Origin: an uncultured Kiritimatiellota bacterium
Lineage (GTDB): Bacteria > Verrucomicrobiota > Kiritimatiellia > RFP12 > DVOR01
DNA: 64,000 nucleotides
Reading direction: 5' to 3'
NCBI GenBank assembly: GCA_944389585.1
Contig: CALXMW010000004.1
Location: forward strand, 62,001-126,000
In this document: one piece after another, positions 25,357 through 34,070 of the stretch
Position numbering within the stretch: position 1 is the first letter of the stretch
Layout: each line of letters starts with the position of its first letter
Program-made: the position numbers and the translations under genes
Notes under the pieces: generated by a model
Told to the model about the DNA's origin: nothing
What the model saw: only the letters and a program-made list of their open reading frames with translations
Databases searched by the model: none

Positions 25357-26247
25357 ATGCACCCGAACCCCGAAACCCTCCCCGACATCACCAAAGACCC
25401 CCGCGCCGTCCTCGCCATCAAGGCCGCGCTCAAGGAGGACATCGGCCCCGGCGACGCCACCACCCTCGCCCTCGTCGGCCCCGACGTCATGGCCACCGGC
25501 GAGATCCAGGCCCGCGAGGAATGCTGCGTCGCCGGCCTCAACGTCGCCCTCTTCACCCTCGGCCTGCTCGACCCCACCCTCACCAGCGAGATCCTCATCC
25601 CCAACGGCGCCCTCGCCCCCAAAGGCAGCGTCCTGGCCCGCTTCACCGGCCGCGCCTGCGCCATCCTCACCGCCGAGCGCACCGCCCTCAACTTCATCCA
25701 GCGCATGTGCGGCACCGCCACGCTCACCCACCGCTTCGTCGAGGCCGTCAAGCCCCACGACTGCCTTGTCCTCGACACCCGCAAGACCACCCCCTGCCTG
25801 CGCGTCTTCGAGAAGTTCGCCGTCCGTTGCGGCGGCGGCGCCAACCACCGCTTCGGCCTCTACGACCGCATCCTCATGAAAGACAACCACCGCCGCCTCT
25901 GGGCCGGCGGCGACCCCGACCGCCTCGACCTCGCCGTCGAGGCCGCCCGCAAGGCCTATCCCCTCCTCGCCGTCGAGATCGAGGTCGAAAGCATGGCCGA
26001 GCTCGAATCCGCCCTCCGCGCCGAGCCCGAGTGGATCATGCTCGACAACATGCCCCTGGATCTCATGCGCGCGTGCGTCCAGACCGTCCGCGCCTCCGGC
26101 AAGAAGACCAAGCTCGAGGCCTCCGGCGGCATCAACCTTCAGACCGCCAACGCCATCGCCGCCACCGGCGTCGACGCGCTGAGCGTGGGCGCGCTGACGC
26201 ATTCGGCCCCGAGCGTGGACCTGGCCTTGGAGTGGAGCGTCATCTGA
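25357..26247 (+). CDS. nadC: Nicotinate-nucleotide pyrophosphorylase (carboxylating)
   Basis: Converts quinolinate and PRPP to nicotinate mononucleotide in de novo NAD synthesis. 296 residues. Signatures: LKEDIGPGDATTLAL, RTALNFIQRMCGTATLTHRF, LDTRKTTPCLRVFEKFAVRC as DTRKTTPCLRVFEKFAV, GGGANHRFGLYDRILMKDNH and VEIEVESMAELESAL, ending in ASGGINLQTANAIAATGVD. In many bacteria nadC is followed by birA and coaX; here a restriction-modification pair lies between nadC and coaX, its first ATG overlapping the nadC stop by one base. Confidence 0.97.
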   Translation: MHPNPETLPDITKDPRAVLAIKAALKEDIGPGDATTLALVGPDVMATGEIQAREECCVAGLNVALFTLGLLDPTLTSEILIPNGALAPKGSVLARFTGRACAILTAERTALNFIQRMCGTATLTHRFVEAVKPHDCLVLDTRKTTPCLRVFEKFAVRCGGGANHRFGLYDRILMKDNHRRLWAGGDPDRLDLAVEAARKAYPLLAVEIEVESMAELESALRAEPEWIMLDNMPLDLMRACVQTVRASGKKTKLEASGGINLQTANAIAATGVDALSVGALTHSAPSVDLALEWSVI

Positions 26248-27212
26248 TGTCGGCCTACTCCAGTATTGAGTTGTGCGCGGGCGGCGGAGGCCAGGCGCTT
26301 GGCTTGGAGATGGCCGGGTTCCGCCATGTTTGCCTGTTGGAGTATGAGCCGGATTTCTGCAAGACATTGCTTCTGAACCGGCCGGATTGGGATGTTCGCT
26401 GCGGGGACATCCGCAATGTGGATTTCGGAGCCTTCCCACATTGCGACTTACTGGCCGGTGGGGTGCCATGCCCGCCATTCTCAATCGCGGGCAAACAGGA
26501 GGGGGAACGAGATGAGCGGAACATGTTTCCCGCCGCGTTGGCAATCGCCAGGGCGACCCGTCCCAGAGGCGTGCTTTTCGAGAACGTGAAAGGACTTGCC
26601 TCGGCCAAATTCGCGGACTATCGCCAACGTATCCTTGATGAGTTACGGGACATGGGGTATGAGGTCGCGTGCCGCGTGTTGGAGGCGTCGGACTTCGGGG
26701 TGCCGCAATTGCGGCCGCGGTTCTTCATCGTTGCGTTGCGCCCAGAGGATATGCGACATTTCCGTTGGCCGGGTGGCGTAAGGAAGAGGGATTTGGCGGA
26801 GACGTTTGCCGATTTGTTGCGTGCCGACGGATGGGGGGGGGCCAAGGAGACGACGGCGCGGCTTGTGGGCAAGATTGCGCCGACATTGGTCGGCGGCTCC
26901 AAAAAGCATGGGGGGCCGGATTTGGGGCCGACACGGGCAAAGCGCGCGTGGGCCGAGCTTGGGTTCCAAGGCAATGGAATCGCCGATGTGCTTCCTTCTG
27001 GCGCGGATGATGCGGATTGCCGCCCTAAGCTGACTTTGCGGATGGCCGCCCGTGTCCAAGGCTTCCCGGATGATTGGCGCTTTTGGGGGACGAAGACTGT
27101 TCAGTATAGGCAAATCGGCAATGCTTTGCCTCCTCCGGTTGCCTTCGCCGTCGGGAGAGCAATCATTGGGGCTTTCGAGAGGAGTGATTATGCCCAGGAA
27201 GAAAAGCTCTAA
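26247..27212 (+). CDS. C5-cytosine DNA methyltransferase (type II R-M)
   Basis: 321 residues. Motif I is SSIELCAGGGGQALGLEMAG, the catalytic Pro-Cys of motif IV is GGVPCPPFSIAG near 70-81, motif VI is FENVKGLAS near 111, motif VIII is QLRPRFFIVAL, and the C-terminal motifs are RVQGFPDDW and YRQIGNALPPPVA. The target-recognition region (about 170-260) is short. Protects DNA against the nuclease encoded next. Clearly less GC-rich than nadC and coaX, indicating transfer. It shares one base with the nadC stop and overlaps the nuclease gene by 23 bases. Confidence 0.93.
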   Translation: MSAYSSIELCAGGGGQALGLEMAGFRHVCLLEYEPDFCKTLLLNRPDWDVRCGDIRNVDFGAFPHCDLLAGGVPCPPFSIAGKQEGERDERNMFPAALAIARATRPRGVLFENVKGLASAKFADYRQRILDELRDMGYEVACRVLEASDFGVPQLRPRFFIVALRPEDMRHFRWPGGVRKRDLAETFADLLRADGWGGAKETTARLVGKIAPTLVGGSKKHGGPDLGPTRAKRAWAELGFQGNGIADVLPSGADDADCRPKLTLRMAARVQGFPDDWRFWGTKTVQYRQIGNALPPPVAFAVGRAIIGAFERSDYAQEEKL

Positions 27213-27786
27213 GGCGCTCATTTTGGATTATCTGCTGGCCCACATCGGCCAAGTCGTCTCTTCCGATGAGTTGCAGGAAGCCTCCGGGTTCGCCTCGGAA
27301 TGGGCGCGGCGTGTTCGGGAGTTGCGCGATGAGGAGGGGTGGCGCATCCTCTCGAACAAAGACCGGGCGGATCTCAAACCCGGTCAGTATGTCTTGGAGA
27401 GCGATCACCGCCGTCCCGCCTTCAAGCGTGGGCTTTCCAAAGAGACGCGGGCGATTGTGTTGGAACGGAATGGTTACACGTGTCAGATGTGTGGCGCGGC
27501 GGCGGGCGACCCTGATCCTTATCATCCCGGACGCACCATTCGTCTCACGATCGGTCACATCATAGACAAGAGCAAGGGGGGGGATGACTCCCCACAAAAT
27601 CTTCGAGCCGTCTGTTCGAATTGCAACGAAGGGTTGCAGAACGCCGCCCCGCCCAAGCCCGACTTGGTGCTTTTGTTGGCTCAGGTGCGTCGTGCGACGA
27701 TTGGCGACCAGCGCGCGGTGTTGGATTGGCTGTGCAAGAAGTTCAAGCTGTCCGTTGTCCCTGACGACGGGAAGGAGACGCGTTGA
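27190..27786 (+). CDS. HNH endonuclease, partner of the C5 methyltransferase
   Basis: 198 residues. A helical N-terminal DNA-binding region (about 1-85, with a winged-helix-like ILDYLLAHIGQVVSSDELQE) is followed by an HNH domain: YTCQMCGAA, the catalytic IGHIIDKSKGGDDSPQNLRA and VCSNCNEG, two CxxC pairs that should bind zinc. Such HNH enzymes are common type II restriction nucleases. Its TGA overlaps the coaX ATG by one base, so the cassette fits the host operon without a gap. Confidence 0.85.
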   Translation: MPRKKSSKALILDYLLAHIGQVVSSDELQEASGFASEWARRVRELRDEEGWRILSNKDRADLKPGQYVLESDHRRPAFKRGLSKETRAIVLERNGYTCQMCGAAAGDPDPYHPGRTIRLTIGHIIDKSKGGDDSPQNLRAVCSNCNEGLQNAAPPKPDLVLLLAQVRRATIGDQRAVLDWLCKKFKLSVVPDDGKETR

Positions 27787-28541
27787 TGCGCCTGGTCTGC
27801 GTCGACGTCGGGAACACCTCCACCACCCTCGGCCTTTACGAGGACGGGGCGGTCTCGCGCGTGGCCCGCGTCGAGGGCGGCGCGCTGGCCAACCCGGAGG
27901 CCTGCGCAGACCTCCTGCGCCTCATCGCCTCGGGCGGCGTCGAGGGCGTCTCCATCGCCTCCGTCGTCCCGAAGGCCGATGCCAGGTGGCGCGCCCTGAC
28001 GCGCGAGACGCTCGGGTGCCGGCCGCGCTTCGTGACGCACGAGAGCCCGTTGGGCTTCGCCCTGGATTATCCCAATCCCGAGCGTGTCGGCGCGGACCGC
28101 CTGGCCGACGCCGCGGGCGGGCTGGCGCGTTACGGCGCGCCGCTCATCGTGGTGGACTTCGGCACGGCGCTCAACTTCGAGGTGCTCGACGCCCGCCCGG
28201 CCTACGTGGGCGGCGTCATCACCCCGGGCCTGCCGCTCATGACCTCCTACCTCCACGAGAAGACCGCCCTTTTGCCCGAGGTCGCCCTCGGCGGCGAGAC
28301 GCCCGACATCGGCAAGAGCACCGAGGAGGCCATCGCCCTCGGCGCGCGCGTCGGTTACCGCGGCATCGTCCGTGAGCTGGTCGACCATCTTCAGCGCCCC
28401 TTCGGCGGCCGGGCCAGGGTCGTCGCCACCGGCGGCTATGCCGCGTGGGTGCTCGAGGGCGCGGGCCTGGACTACGCCATCGACCCCACGCTCACCCTTT
28501 TCGGCCTGGGCAGGATCTTCGAGAACGGGGGCGCCGACTGA
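27786..28541 (+). CDS. coaX: Type III pantothenate kinase
   Basis: First step of CoA synthesis. 251 residues. The ASKHA-type phosphate loop VDVGNTSTTLGLYEDG is at the N-terminus, followed by NPERVGADRLADAAGG near 98-113, VDFGTALNFEVLD near 122 and GGVITPGLPLM. The ATG at 27786 is preferred over TTG at 27783. Upstream it overlaps the HNH gene, downstream it shares one base with the YggT-like gene. Confidence 0.95.
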   Translation: MRLVCVDVGNTSTTLGLYEDGAVSRVARVEGGALANPEACADLLRLIASGGVEGVSIASVVPKADARWRALTRETLGCRPRFVTHESPLGFALDYPNPERVGADRLADAAGGLARYGAPLIVVDFGTALNFEVLDARPAYVGGVITPGLPLMTSYLHEKTALLPEVALGGETPDIGKSTEEAIALGARVGYRGIVRELVDHLQRPFGGRARVVATGGYAAWVLEGAGLDYAIDPTLTLFGLGRIFENGGAD

Positions 28542-29461
28542 TGGCCGCCCTGCTCCTGGCCCTCCTGCATCCGCTGGCGCTCATCCTTCTGGTGCGCCTG
28601 ACGCTCCCGGCGCGATACGCCCTCCTCAACCCCTACGCCGCCGCCGCCGATGCGCTCCTTGGGCGGTTGCTGGCCTTTGTGCGCCCCGCCCTGCGCTTGG
28701 GCGACCGCGCCCTCTGCGTCGTGCTGCTGGCGCTTGACCTGGCGGCCTGCGCCGCCGTCCTCACCCGCCTGGGCGGGCCCCAGCTGGTCTTGGCCGGGGC
28801 GGCCGTGGCCACCTTCCCCGCCTCCGGCTTCCTTGGGTGGTTCGGGCTGGCGGCGCTCGACTTCGCGGGCTTCTATTTGGCGCTCCTCGCGGGGAACTTT
28901 CTGCTGCGCCTGTGGCATCTCGGGCGGCCGCTCCCGGGCTATTCGGGCGACCTGCTGGCCCTGGCCACGCGGCCCTTTTCGGGGCTTCGGCTGTGGGCCC
29001 AGGCGGCCGCGCTGGCCGTGCTGGCGTGCCTCTACGTGGCGCTCGCCTTCGTCTGCGCGGACAGCGTGCGCTATCCGCTCTTCGAGGCGCTGGCGCCGCT
29101 GGCCGAGAAGATGTCCGCCCCGGTCGCCTTCCTGCGGGCCCAATCCTACCCCGTGCCCCTGCAGGCCCTCCTGCTCGCGGGCATGACGGTGCTCAACGTC
29201 CTTGGGCAGCTCCGCGACTACATCTTCCTCTTCTGGGTCATCCTCGCGCTCGCCGCGCTCATGGGCTCGCGGCAGATGGGCTTTTTCCTGCGCGACGTCC
29301 TGCGCCTGCTCTGCGGCCGCCTCCCGCCCCTGCGCCTGGGCCCGCTCGACCTCTCGCCGCTGGCGGCGATGGCCGCGCTGGCGGTGGCGCACGGCGTTTT
29401 GGGCGGGCTCTTCCTCTTCCTCGTCGGCCTGCTTGCCGGGGGCTTCGCCCATGTGGTGTGA
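28541..29461 (+). CDS. YggT-like integral membrane protein
   Basis: 306 residues with roughly seven hydrophobic segments. The C-terminal repeat LRLGPLDLSPLAAMAALAV matches the YggT-family motif (PxxGxxDLSPLV), and the central region VPLQALLLAGMTVLNVLGQL looks like a second divergent repeat. YggT proteins are linked to osmotic stress and membrane-division factors, with no defined activity. The neighbouring DUF167/YggU gene supports the call, because yggT-yggU is a conserved pair. Coupled to coaX by a one-base overlap. Confidence 0.72.
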   Translation: MAALLLALLHPLALILLVRLTLPARYALLNPYAAAADALLGRLLAFVRPALRLGDRALCVVLLALDLAACAAVLTRLGGPQLVLAGAAVATFPASGFLGWFGLAALDFAGFYLALLAGNFLLRLWHLGRPLPGYSGDLLALATRPFSGLRLWAQAAALAVLACLYVALAFVCADSVRYPLFEALAPLAEKMSAPVAFLRAQSYPVPLQALLLAGMTVLNVLGQLRDYIFLFWVILALAALMGSRQMGFFLRDVLRLLCGRLPPLRLGPLDLSPLAAMAALAVAHGVLGGLFLFLVGLLAGGFAHVV

Positions 29462-29738
29462 GCCCTGGAAGGGGGGCTGCGCCCTCACCGTCAAGGTCAC
29501 CCCCCGCGCCTCCAAGGACGCCGTCCTGGGCGCGGAGGAGGGCTGGCTCCGCCTGGCCCTCACCGCCCCGCCCGTAGACGGCAAGGCCAATGAGGCCGCC
29601 CGCCGCTTCCTTGCCGAGGCCCTCGGCCTGCCCCGCGCCGCCGTCAAGCTGCTCTCCGGGCAGACCGCCCGCCTCAAGCGCTTCGCCGCCGCCGGCCTCT
29701 CCCCCGCCGAGGCCCAGGCGCGCCTCCTGCCCCGCTGA
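29451..29738 (+). CDS. DUF167/YggU family protein
   Basis: 95 residues. Signatures LTVKVTPRASKDAV, APPVDGKANEAARRFLAE and VKLLSGQTARLKRF define the YggU family, a small alpha/beta protein of unknown function. Overlaps the YggT-like gene by 11 bases and ends the cluster ahead of tRNA-Leu. Confidence 0.9.
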   Translation: MWCEPWKGGCALTVKVTPRASKDAVLGAEEGWLRLALTAPPVDGKANEAARRFLAEALGLPRAAVKLLSGQTARLKRFAAAGLSPAEAQARLLPR

Positions 29739-29765
29739 CCCTCAGTCTGCGGCGCCGGGGGGCGA

Positions 29766-29776
29766 TGTGGTATACT
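29766..29776 (+). promoter_or_regulatory. Promoter of tRNA-Leu
   Basis: TGTGGTATACT with the -10 hexamer TATACT at 29771-29776, thirteen bases before the tRNA 5' end. Same extended -10 form as the protein-coding units. Confidence 0.65.
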
Positions 29777-29789
29777 GGTGCGCGATTTC

Positions 29790-29874
29790 GGGCCCGTGGT
29801 GGAATTGGCAGACACGCAGGATTTAGGTTCCTGTGCCGCACGGCGCGAGGGTTCGACCCCCTCCGGGCCCACCA
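29790..29874 (+). tRNA. tRNA-Leu (anticodon UAG)
   Basis: Class II tRNA with a long variable arm and encoded CCA. Acceptor arms GGGCCCG and CGGGCCC, discriminator A, CCA at 29872-29874. Anticodon stem CAGGA/TCCTG with loop TTTAGGT, anticodon TAG. T arm AGGGTTCGACCCCCT. Confidence 0.95.
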
Positions 29875-29885
29875 AAAACAAGAAC

Positions 29886-29917
29886 GGCCCGAGCGGGAAA
29901 CCGCGCGGGCCTTCTCT
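29886..29917 (+). terminator. Probable terminator after tRNA-Leu
   Basis: Outer stem GGCCCG/CGGGCC (29886-29891 with 29906-29911) and inner stem GCGG-GAAA-CCGC, followed by TTCTCTGTCTC. The T run is impure, so strength is uncertain. It also faces the convergent BatD-like gene. Confidence 0.6.
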
Positions 29918-29934
29918 GTCTCAGGGCCCCTGCC

Positions 29935-30900
29935 TCAGCCCCGTTGCGCCCTGACGGCGGCGTCGGCCTCGATGAGGGCGCCGGCGGCCTGGGCGGAGGC
30001 CTCGGCCTGGGCGGGGGTGGCCTGCGCGCCGGCGTATTTGACGCGGTCGGCGGCTTGGAGGAAGGCGGCGAGGGCGTCTTTGGAGGCTTGGGGGACGCCG
30101 GGGGCCTGGGCGAGGCCGGCGAGGAACTCCTCGGTGGTCTGGCGGGTGGCGCGGAGGGCGTGGGCGCGCTCGAAGTAGCGGCGGACGACGCCGGTGAGGG
30201 CGTAGTAGAAGCGTTTGAGGCGGCCTTGGGCGGGGAGGCCTTCGGCGAGGAGGCGGGCGAGCTCCAGGCGGGCGCGTTCCTCGGGGCTGAGGGCGCGCTC
30301 GCGGAGGGCGCGGCGGAGGCGCCGGAGCAGGGGCAGGAGGGCGGCGGCGAGCCCGGCGACGAGGGCGGCGGCGAGGGCCCAGAGGCCGAGGTCGCGCCAG
30401 GTGGGGGGCTGCCAGAGGGGGGAGAGGTCGACCTCGGGGGCGCCGTCGGCGGCGGGGAGGGGCGGGGGCGGGGGGAAGTCCGCGGCGCGGGTGGCGAGCT
30501 GGCGGGTGGCGCCGGTCTGCCGGTCGCGGAGGGTGAGGGCCATGGGCAGGATGCGCCAGGGGCCTTCGGGGGCGGGGGTGAGGCGGAGCCGCCAGCGGGT
30601 TTGGGCGCGGTCGGCGGCCTCTTGGCGGCCTTCGGGAAAGTCTTCGACGAGGGTGAAGCCGCGGAGGCGGTCGCGGAGGTCGGGGAGGGTGGGGGTCTCG
30701 GCGGCGGGGGTTTCGAGGCGGAGGGTGGCGAGGAGGGGGGCTTCGCGGGAGAGGGCGTCGGCCTCGGCGGTGAGGGTGGCCTTGACGCCGCCTTCGTCGA
30801 GGAGGGGCAGCTCCATCGCGCGGAGGCCGGGGCAGAGGGCGGCGGCGAGGAGGAGGGCGAGGAGGGGGCGGCGGGGGGCGGCGTTTGGGGTGCGCTTCAT
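29935..30900 (-). CDS. BatD-like membrane-anchored protein
   Basis: 321 residues. Signal peptide (PLLALLLAAALCPGLRA), a periplasmic beta domain to about residue 165, one transmembrane helix near 175-200 (LGLWALAAALVAGLAAALL) and a cytosolic helical domain with LKRFYYALTGVVRRYFERA and TTEEFLAGL. That layout is typical of BatD/DUF4381-like proteins of MoxR-VWA operons. No MoxR or VWA gene is in this window. Last gene of the long minus-strand series, 38 bases after def. Confidence 0.65.
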   Translation of the reverse strand: MKRTPNAAPRRPLLALLLAAALCPGLRAMELPLLDEGGVKATLTAEADALSREAPLLATLRLETPAAETPTLPDLRDRLRGFTLVEDFPEGRQEAADRAQTRWRLRLTPAPEGPWRILPMALTLRDRQTGATRQLATRAADFPPPPPLPAADGAPEVDLSPLWQPPTWRDLGLWALAAALVAGLAAALLPLLRRLRRALRERALSPEERARLELARLLAEGLPAQGRLKRFYYALTGVVRRYFERAHALRATRQTTEEFLAGLAQAPGVPQASKDALAAFLQAADRVKYAGAQATPAQAEASAQAAGALIEADAAVRAQRG

Positions 30901-30938
30901 GGTGTTGCGCCTTGGCGGGTGCCCGCGCGGCGTCCGTG

Positions 30939-31499
30939 TCAGAGGCCGAGTCTCCGTTTGGTTTTGGCCTCGAGTTTGTCGAGCTTTTGGGCGATGGGGG
31001 TTTTGTCGGGGAGGTTGTCGATGAAGACGTGGCCTTCGAGGTGTTCGAGCTCGTGCTGGACGGCGCGGGCGAGGAGGCCGTGGGCGGTGTAGGTGCGGCG
31101 CTCGCCGTGTTGGTCGAGGAAGGTGAAGGAGACTTTGTCGGCGCGGGTGACGGGGGCGTGGATGGAGGGGAAGGAGAGGCAGCCTTCTTCGTCGGTCTGC
31201 TCGCCTTCGCGGGCGAGGATCTCGGGGTTGACGAGGACCAGGGGCATGGGGATGGCGGCGTTGGCCTCGACGTATTCCTCCTTTTCGGCGTCTGCGGGGA
31301 CGTCGATGACGCAGAGGCGCTCGTCGCGGCCGACCTGGGGCGCGGCGAGGCCGACGCCGTTGGCGTTGTACATCGTCTCGAGCATGTCCAGGGCCAGGCG
31401 GCGGAGGGCGTCGTCGATGGCGGCGACGGGGCGGCAGGGGCGGCGGAGGGCGGGGTCGCCCCACAGGCGCATCTCAAGGGGGCCGGTGCGTTTGGGCAT
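30939..31499 (-). CDS. def: Peptide deformylase
   Basis: Removes the N-formyl group from new proteins. 186 residues with all three motifs: GVGLAAPQVG (48-57), EGCLSFPS (105-112, metal Cys) and QHELEHLEG (148-156, HExxH). Motif 3 has Glu-His where Asp-His is usual, which keeps the HExxH chemistry. It starts three bases before the serS stop on the minus strand and is co-oriented with it. Confidence 0.96.
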   Translation of the reverse strand: MPKRTGPLEMRLWGDPALRRPCRPVAAIDDALRRLALDMLETMYNANGVGLAAPQVGRDERLCVIDVPADAEKEEYVEANAAIPMPLVLVNPEILAREGEQTDEEGCLSFPSIHAPVTRADKVSFTFLDQHGERRTYTAHGLLARAVQHELEHLEGHVFIDNLPDKTPIAQKLDKLEAKTKRRLGL

Positions 31500-31502
31500 G
31501 GG

Positions 31503-32780
31503 TCACCTCGCGGGCGTGAGGCGCTCGGCGCCGAAGTAGGGGCGGATGGCCTCGGGCAGGAGGACGGAGCCGTCGGCCTGCTGGCATTGCTCGAGGATGG
31601 CGATCATGAGGCGGGGGAGGGCGACGCCCGAGCCGTTGAGGGTGTGGACGAAGTCGGGCTTGCCGTCCGCCCGGCGGTAGCGGATGTTGGCGCGGCGGGC
31701 CTGGAAGCTCTCGAAGTTGGAGCAGCTGGAGACCTCGAGCCAGGCCTGCTGGCCGGGGGCCCAGAGCTCGAGGTCGTAGCACTTGGCCGCGGAGAAGGAG
31801 ATGTCGCCGGAGCAGAGCTCGAGGACGCGGAAGTGCAGGCCCAGGCCGGTGAGGACGTCCTCGGCATCCTTGACCAGCTTCTCGAGCTCGTCGTAGGAGG
31901 TCTCGGGGGCGACGAACTTGACCATCTCGACCTTGTCGAACTGGTGGACGCGGAGGATGCCGCGGGTGTCCTTGCCCGCGCTGCCGGCCTCGCGGCGGAA
32001 GCAGGGGGTGTAGGCGGTGAGCTTGATGGGGAGCTGGGCGGCGTCGAGGACGTCGTCGCGGTAATAGTTCGTCACCGGCACCTCGGCGGTGGGGATCAGC
32101 CAGAAATCGTCCACCTCGCAATGGTACATGTCGTCCTTCATCTTCGGCAGCTGGCCGGTGCCGACCATCGAGGCGGTGTTCACCACGAAGGGCGGGAGCA
32201 TCTCGGTGTAGCCCTGGCGCTGGGTGTGCAGGTCGAGCATATACTGGATGAGCGCGCGCTGGAGCCTCGCGCCCTGGCCCAGGAGGATGGGGAAGCCCGT
32301 GCCCGTCAGCTTCACGCCGCGCGGGAAGTCGAAGATGCCCAGCCTCTCGCCCAAGGCGATGTGGTCCAGCGGCTTGAAGTCGAAGCGCGGCATCTCGCCC
32401 ACGTGGCGCACGTCGCGGTTGGCGGAGCTGTCGGGGCCGGTGGCGATGTCTTTGTTGGGCACGTTGGGGATGCGCAGCATGGCCTCGCGGAAGGCCTGCT
32501 CGGTCTCGCGGATCTCCACGTCCTTGGCGGCGATGGCGTCGCCCACCGCGCGCATCTCGGCCTTCACGGCCTCGACGTCCTCGCCGGCCTTGACGCGCGC
32601 GCCGATGGATTTGGAGACTTCGTTGCGCTTGGCCTTGAGCGCGTCGGTCTCGGTGACCAAGGCCCGGCGCCTGGCGTCGAGCGCCAACACGTCGTCCACG
32701 AGCGCGGTGTCCATCCACCGGCGCCTCAAACCCTCGCGCACCTCGTCGGGCCGCTCACGAATCCGCTTGATATCGAGCAT
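31503..32780 (-). CDS. serS: Seryl-tRNA synthetase
   Basis: Charges tRNA-Ser in the cytosol. 425 residues, normal length. The N-terminal coiled-coil arm covers about 1-110 (IRERPDEVREGLRRR, DALKAKRNEVSKSIG). The class II core shows motif 2 region YTPCFRREAGSAGKDTRGI and HQFDKVEM, the SerRS-specific SSCSNFESFQARRANIRYR region and motif 3 SGVALPRLMIAILEQ. The ATG at 32780 gives MLDIKRIRERP, the usual beginning. Upstream spacer of about 60 bases contains TGTGGTTAAAT, a possible weak promoter. Confidence 0.97.
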   Translation of the reverse strand: MLDIKRIRERPDEVREGLRRRWMDTALVDDVLALDARRRALVTETDALKAKRNEVSKSIGARVKAGEDVEAVKAEMRAVGDAIAAKDVEIRETEQAFREAMLRIPNVPNKDIATGPDSSANRDVRHVGEMPRFDFKPLDHIALGERLGIFDFPRGVKLTGTGFPILLGQGARLQRALIQYMLDLHTQRQGYTEMLPPFVVNTASMVGTGQLPKMKDDMYHCEVDDFWLIPTAEVPVTNYYRDDVLDAAQLPIKLTAYTPCFRREAGSAGKDTRGILRVHQFDKVEMVKFVAPETSYDELEKLVKDAEDVLTGLGLHFRVLELCSGDISFSAAKCYDLELWAPGQQAWLEVSSCSNFESFQARRANIRYRRADGKPDFVHTLNGSGVALPRLMIAILEQCQQADGSVLLPEAIRPYFGAERLTPAR

Positions 32781-32841
32781 GGTAGCCTCTCTGCTAAAAC
32801 GCCCTTTATTTAACCACATTTCCCCCCGCCCTGCAAAAACC

Positions 32842-33684
32842 TCACCGCGGGGTTGGGGGGGCGAGGCCGGCGGGGGGCTGGGGGGCGGCGTTTTGGGGGC
32901 CGGCGGGGCGGGCGGAGCCGGTGCCTTGGAAGCCGCCGCCGGCGGAGGGGCGGGAGGCGCCTTCGGTGGAGGTTTTGTTGGCGGAGGCGCCGAGGGTGGG
33001 GTTTTGGGAGAGCTCGGCGAGGGGGATTTCGACGATGCGTTTGGTCTCGGTGGGGTCTTCGCCGTCTTCGGCGGGGCGCATGAGGAGGGTGAGCTCGAGG
33101 GCGGCGGGGAGGGTGTTGGTCTTGGCCCAGTCGTCGGCCCAGTTGAGGGTGTCGTCGGCGTTGCGTTCTTGGTCGGGGTCGAGGACGCGGCAGTTGAGGC
33201 CGATGACGCGGGGCGAGAGGGTGAGCTCGACGGTGTCGAGCTCGGGGTCGAAGTCGTCGAGCTGGAGGGCTTGGCGCCAGGCGCGGACGGTGAAGCCGCC
33301 GGGGAAGTCGCCGTCGGGCGGGGTGACGAAGACGCGGACGCGGTGGGGGACGGGGGCGAATTCGGCGTCTTCGCCGACGAGGGCGGGGCCGACTTTGCAC
33401 CATTCGATGGCGTCGTTGTCGTCGCCGTCGTCGGTGAGGATGAGGCCGTAGTCCTCGCCTTGGCCGGGGCAGTAGGCGGAGCGGAGGGCGGCGACGAGCT
33501 GGTCCATGAGGTAGTCCGCGTGGCCGGCGTTGTCGATGGCGGCGCGGCCGGCCTCCCAGGAGCGGACGACGGCGTGGAAGGAGCCGAAGAGCATGACGGA
33601 GAGGAGGCCCAGGAGGGTGAGGGCGAGGAGGAGCTCGACGAGGGTGAGGCCGCGGCGGGGGCGTTTGGCGTGGGGGGCGTTCAT
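32842..33684 (-). CDS. GspJ-like type II secretion/type IV pseudopilin
   Basis: 280 residues. Prepilin-peptidase site and N-methylation helix RGLTLVELLLALTLLGLLS near residues 11-29, cleavage expected after Gly12, then a periplasmic beta domain. The length and SFHAVVRSWEAGRAAIDNA favour a minor pseudopilin of GspJ type. The C-terminal 60 residues are Pro/Ala/Gly-rich and low in complexity. Coupled to the preceding pseudopilin through an ATGA overlap; no secretion ATPase or secretin is in this window. Confidence 0.78.
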   Translation of the reverse strand: MNAPHAKRPRRGLTLVELLLALTLLGLLSVMLFGSFHAVVRSWEAGRAAIDNAGHADYLMDQLVAALRSAYCPGQGEDYGLILTDDGDDNDAIEWCKVGPALVGEDAEFAPVPHRVRVFVTPPDGDFPGGFTVRAWRQALQLDDFDPELDTVELTLSPRVIGLNCRVLDPDQERNADDTLNWADDWAKTNTLPAALELTLLMRPAEDGEDPTETKRIVEIPLAELSQNPTLGASANKTSTEGASRPSAGGGFQGTGSARPAGPQNAAPQPPAGLAPPTPR

Positions 33685-34070
33685 GGGGCGGCGCGGACGT
33701 AGCGGACGGTTTCCTGGCGTTGGCGCCCGGCGTCCCAGGTGACGCTGGTGCGCAGGACGTAGAGGCCGTCGTCCTGGACGCCTTCGGGGGGGTCTTCCTT
33801 GTCGTCGAGGGTGCGTTCGTAGACGTAGCCTTCGAGGAGGGAGGGGTCTGGGTCGACGGGGCCGTCTTCCTCGATGTCCTCGACGTCGCGCAGGGGGTGG
33901 GCGAGCTCGCCGAGGGAGAAGACGTAGGCGACGGCCTCGCGTTCGCGCGAGACGATGACCATGCGGGCGCTGACGAGGATGGAGCGGTAGAGGACGGCGA
34001 GGGAGGCGCCCAGGATGACGATGGCCAGGACGAGCTCGACGAGGGTGAGGCCGGCGCGGGGGTTGGTCAT
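33681..34070 (-). CDS. GspI-like pseudopilin
   Basis: 129 residues. N-methylation motif RAGLTLVELVLAIVILGASL near residues 5-24 and a short periplasmic domain with the WDAGRQRQETVRYVRA ending. Size and position directly before a GspJ-like gene suggest a GspI-type minor pseudopilin. Both ends overlap neighbours by four bases, so it is translated with yihY upstream and the GspJ-like gene downstream. Confidence 0.75.
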   Translation of the reverse strand: MTNPRAGLTLVELVLAIVILGASLAVLYRSILVSARMVIVSREREAVAYVFSLGELAHPLRDVEDIEEDGPVDPDPSLLEGYVYERTLDDKEDPPEGVQDDGLYVLRTSVTWDAGRQRQETVRYVRAAP

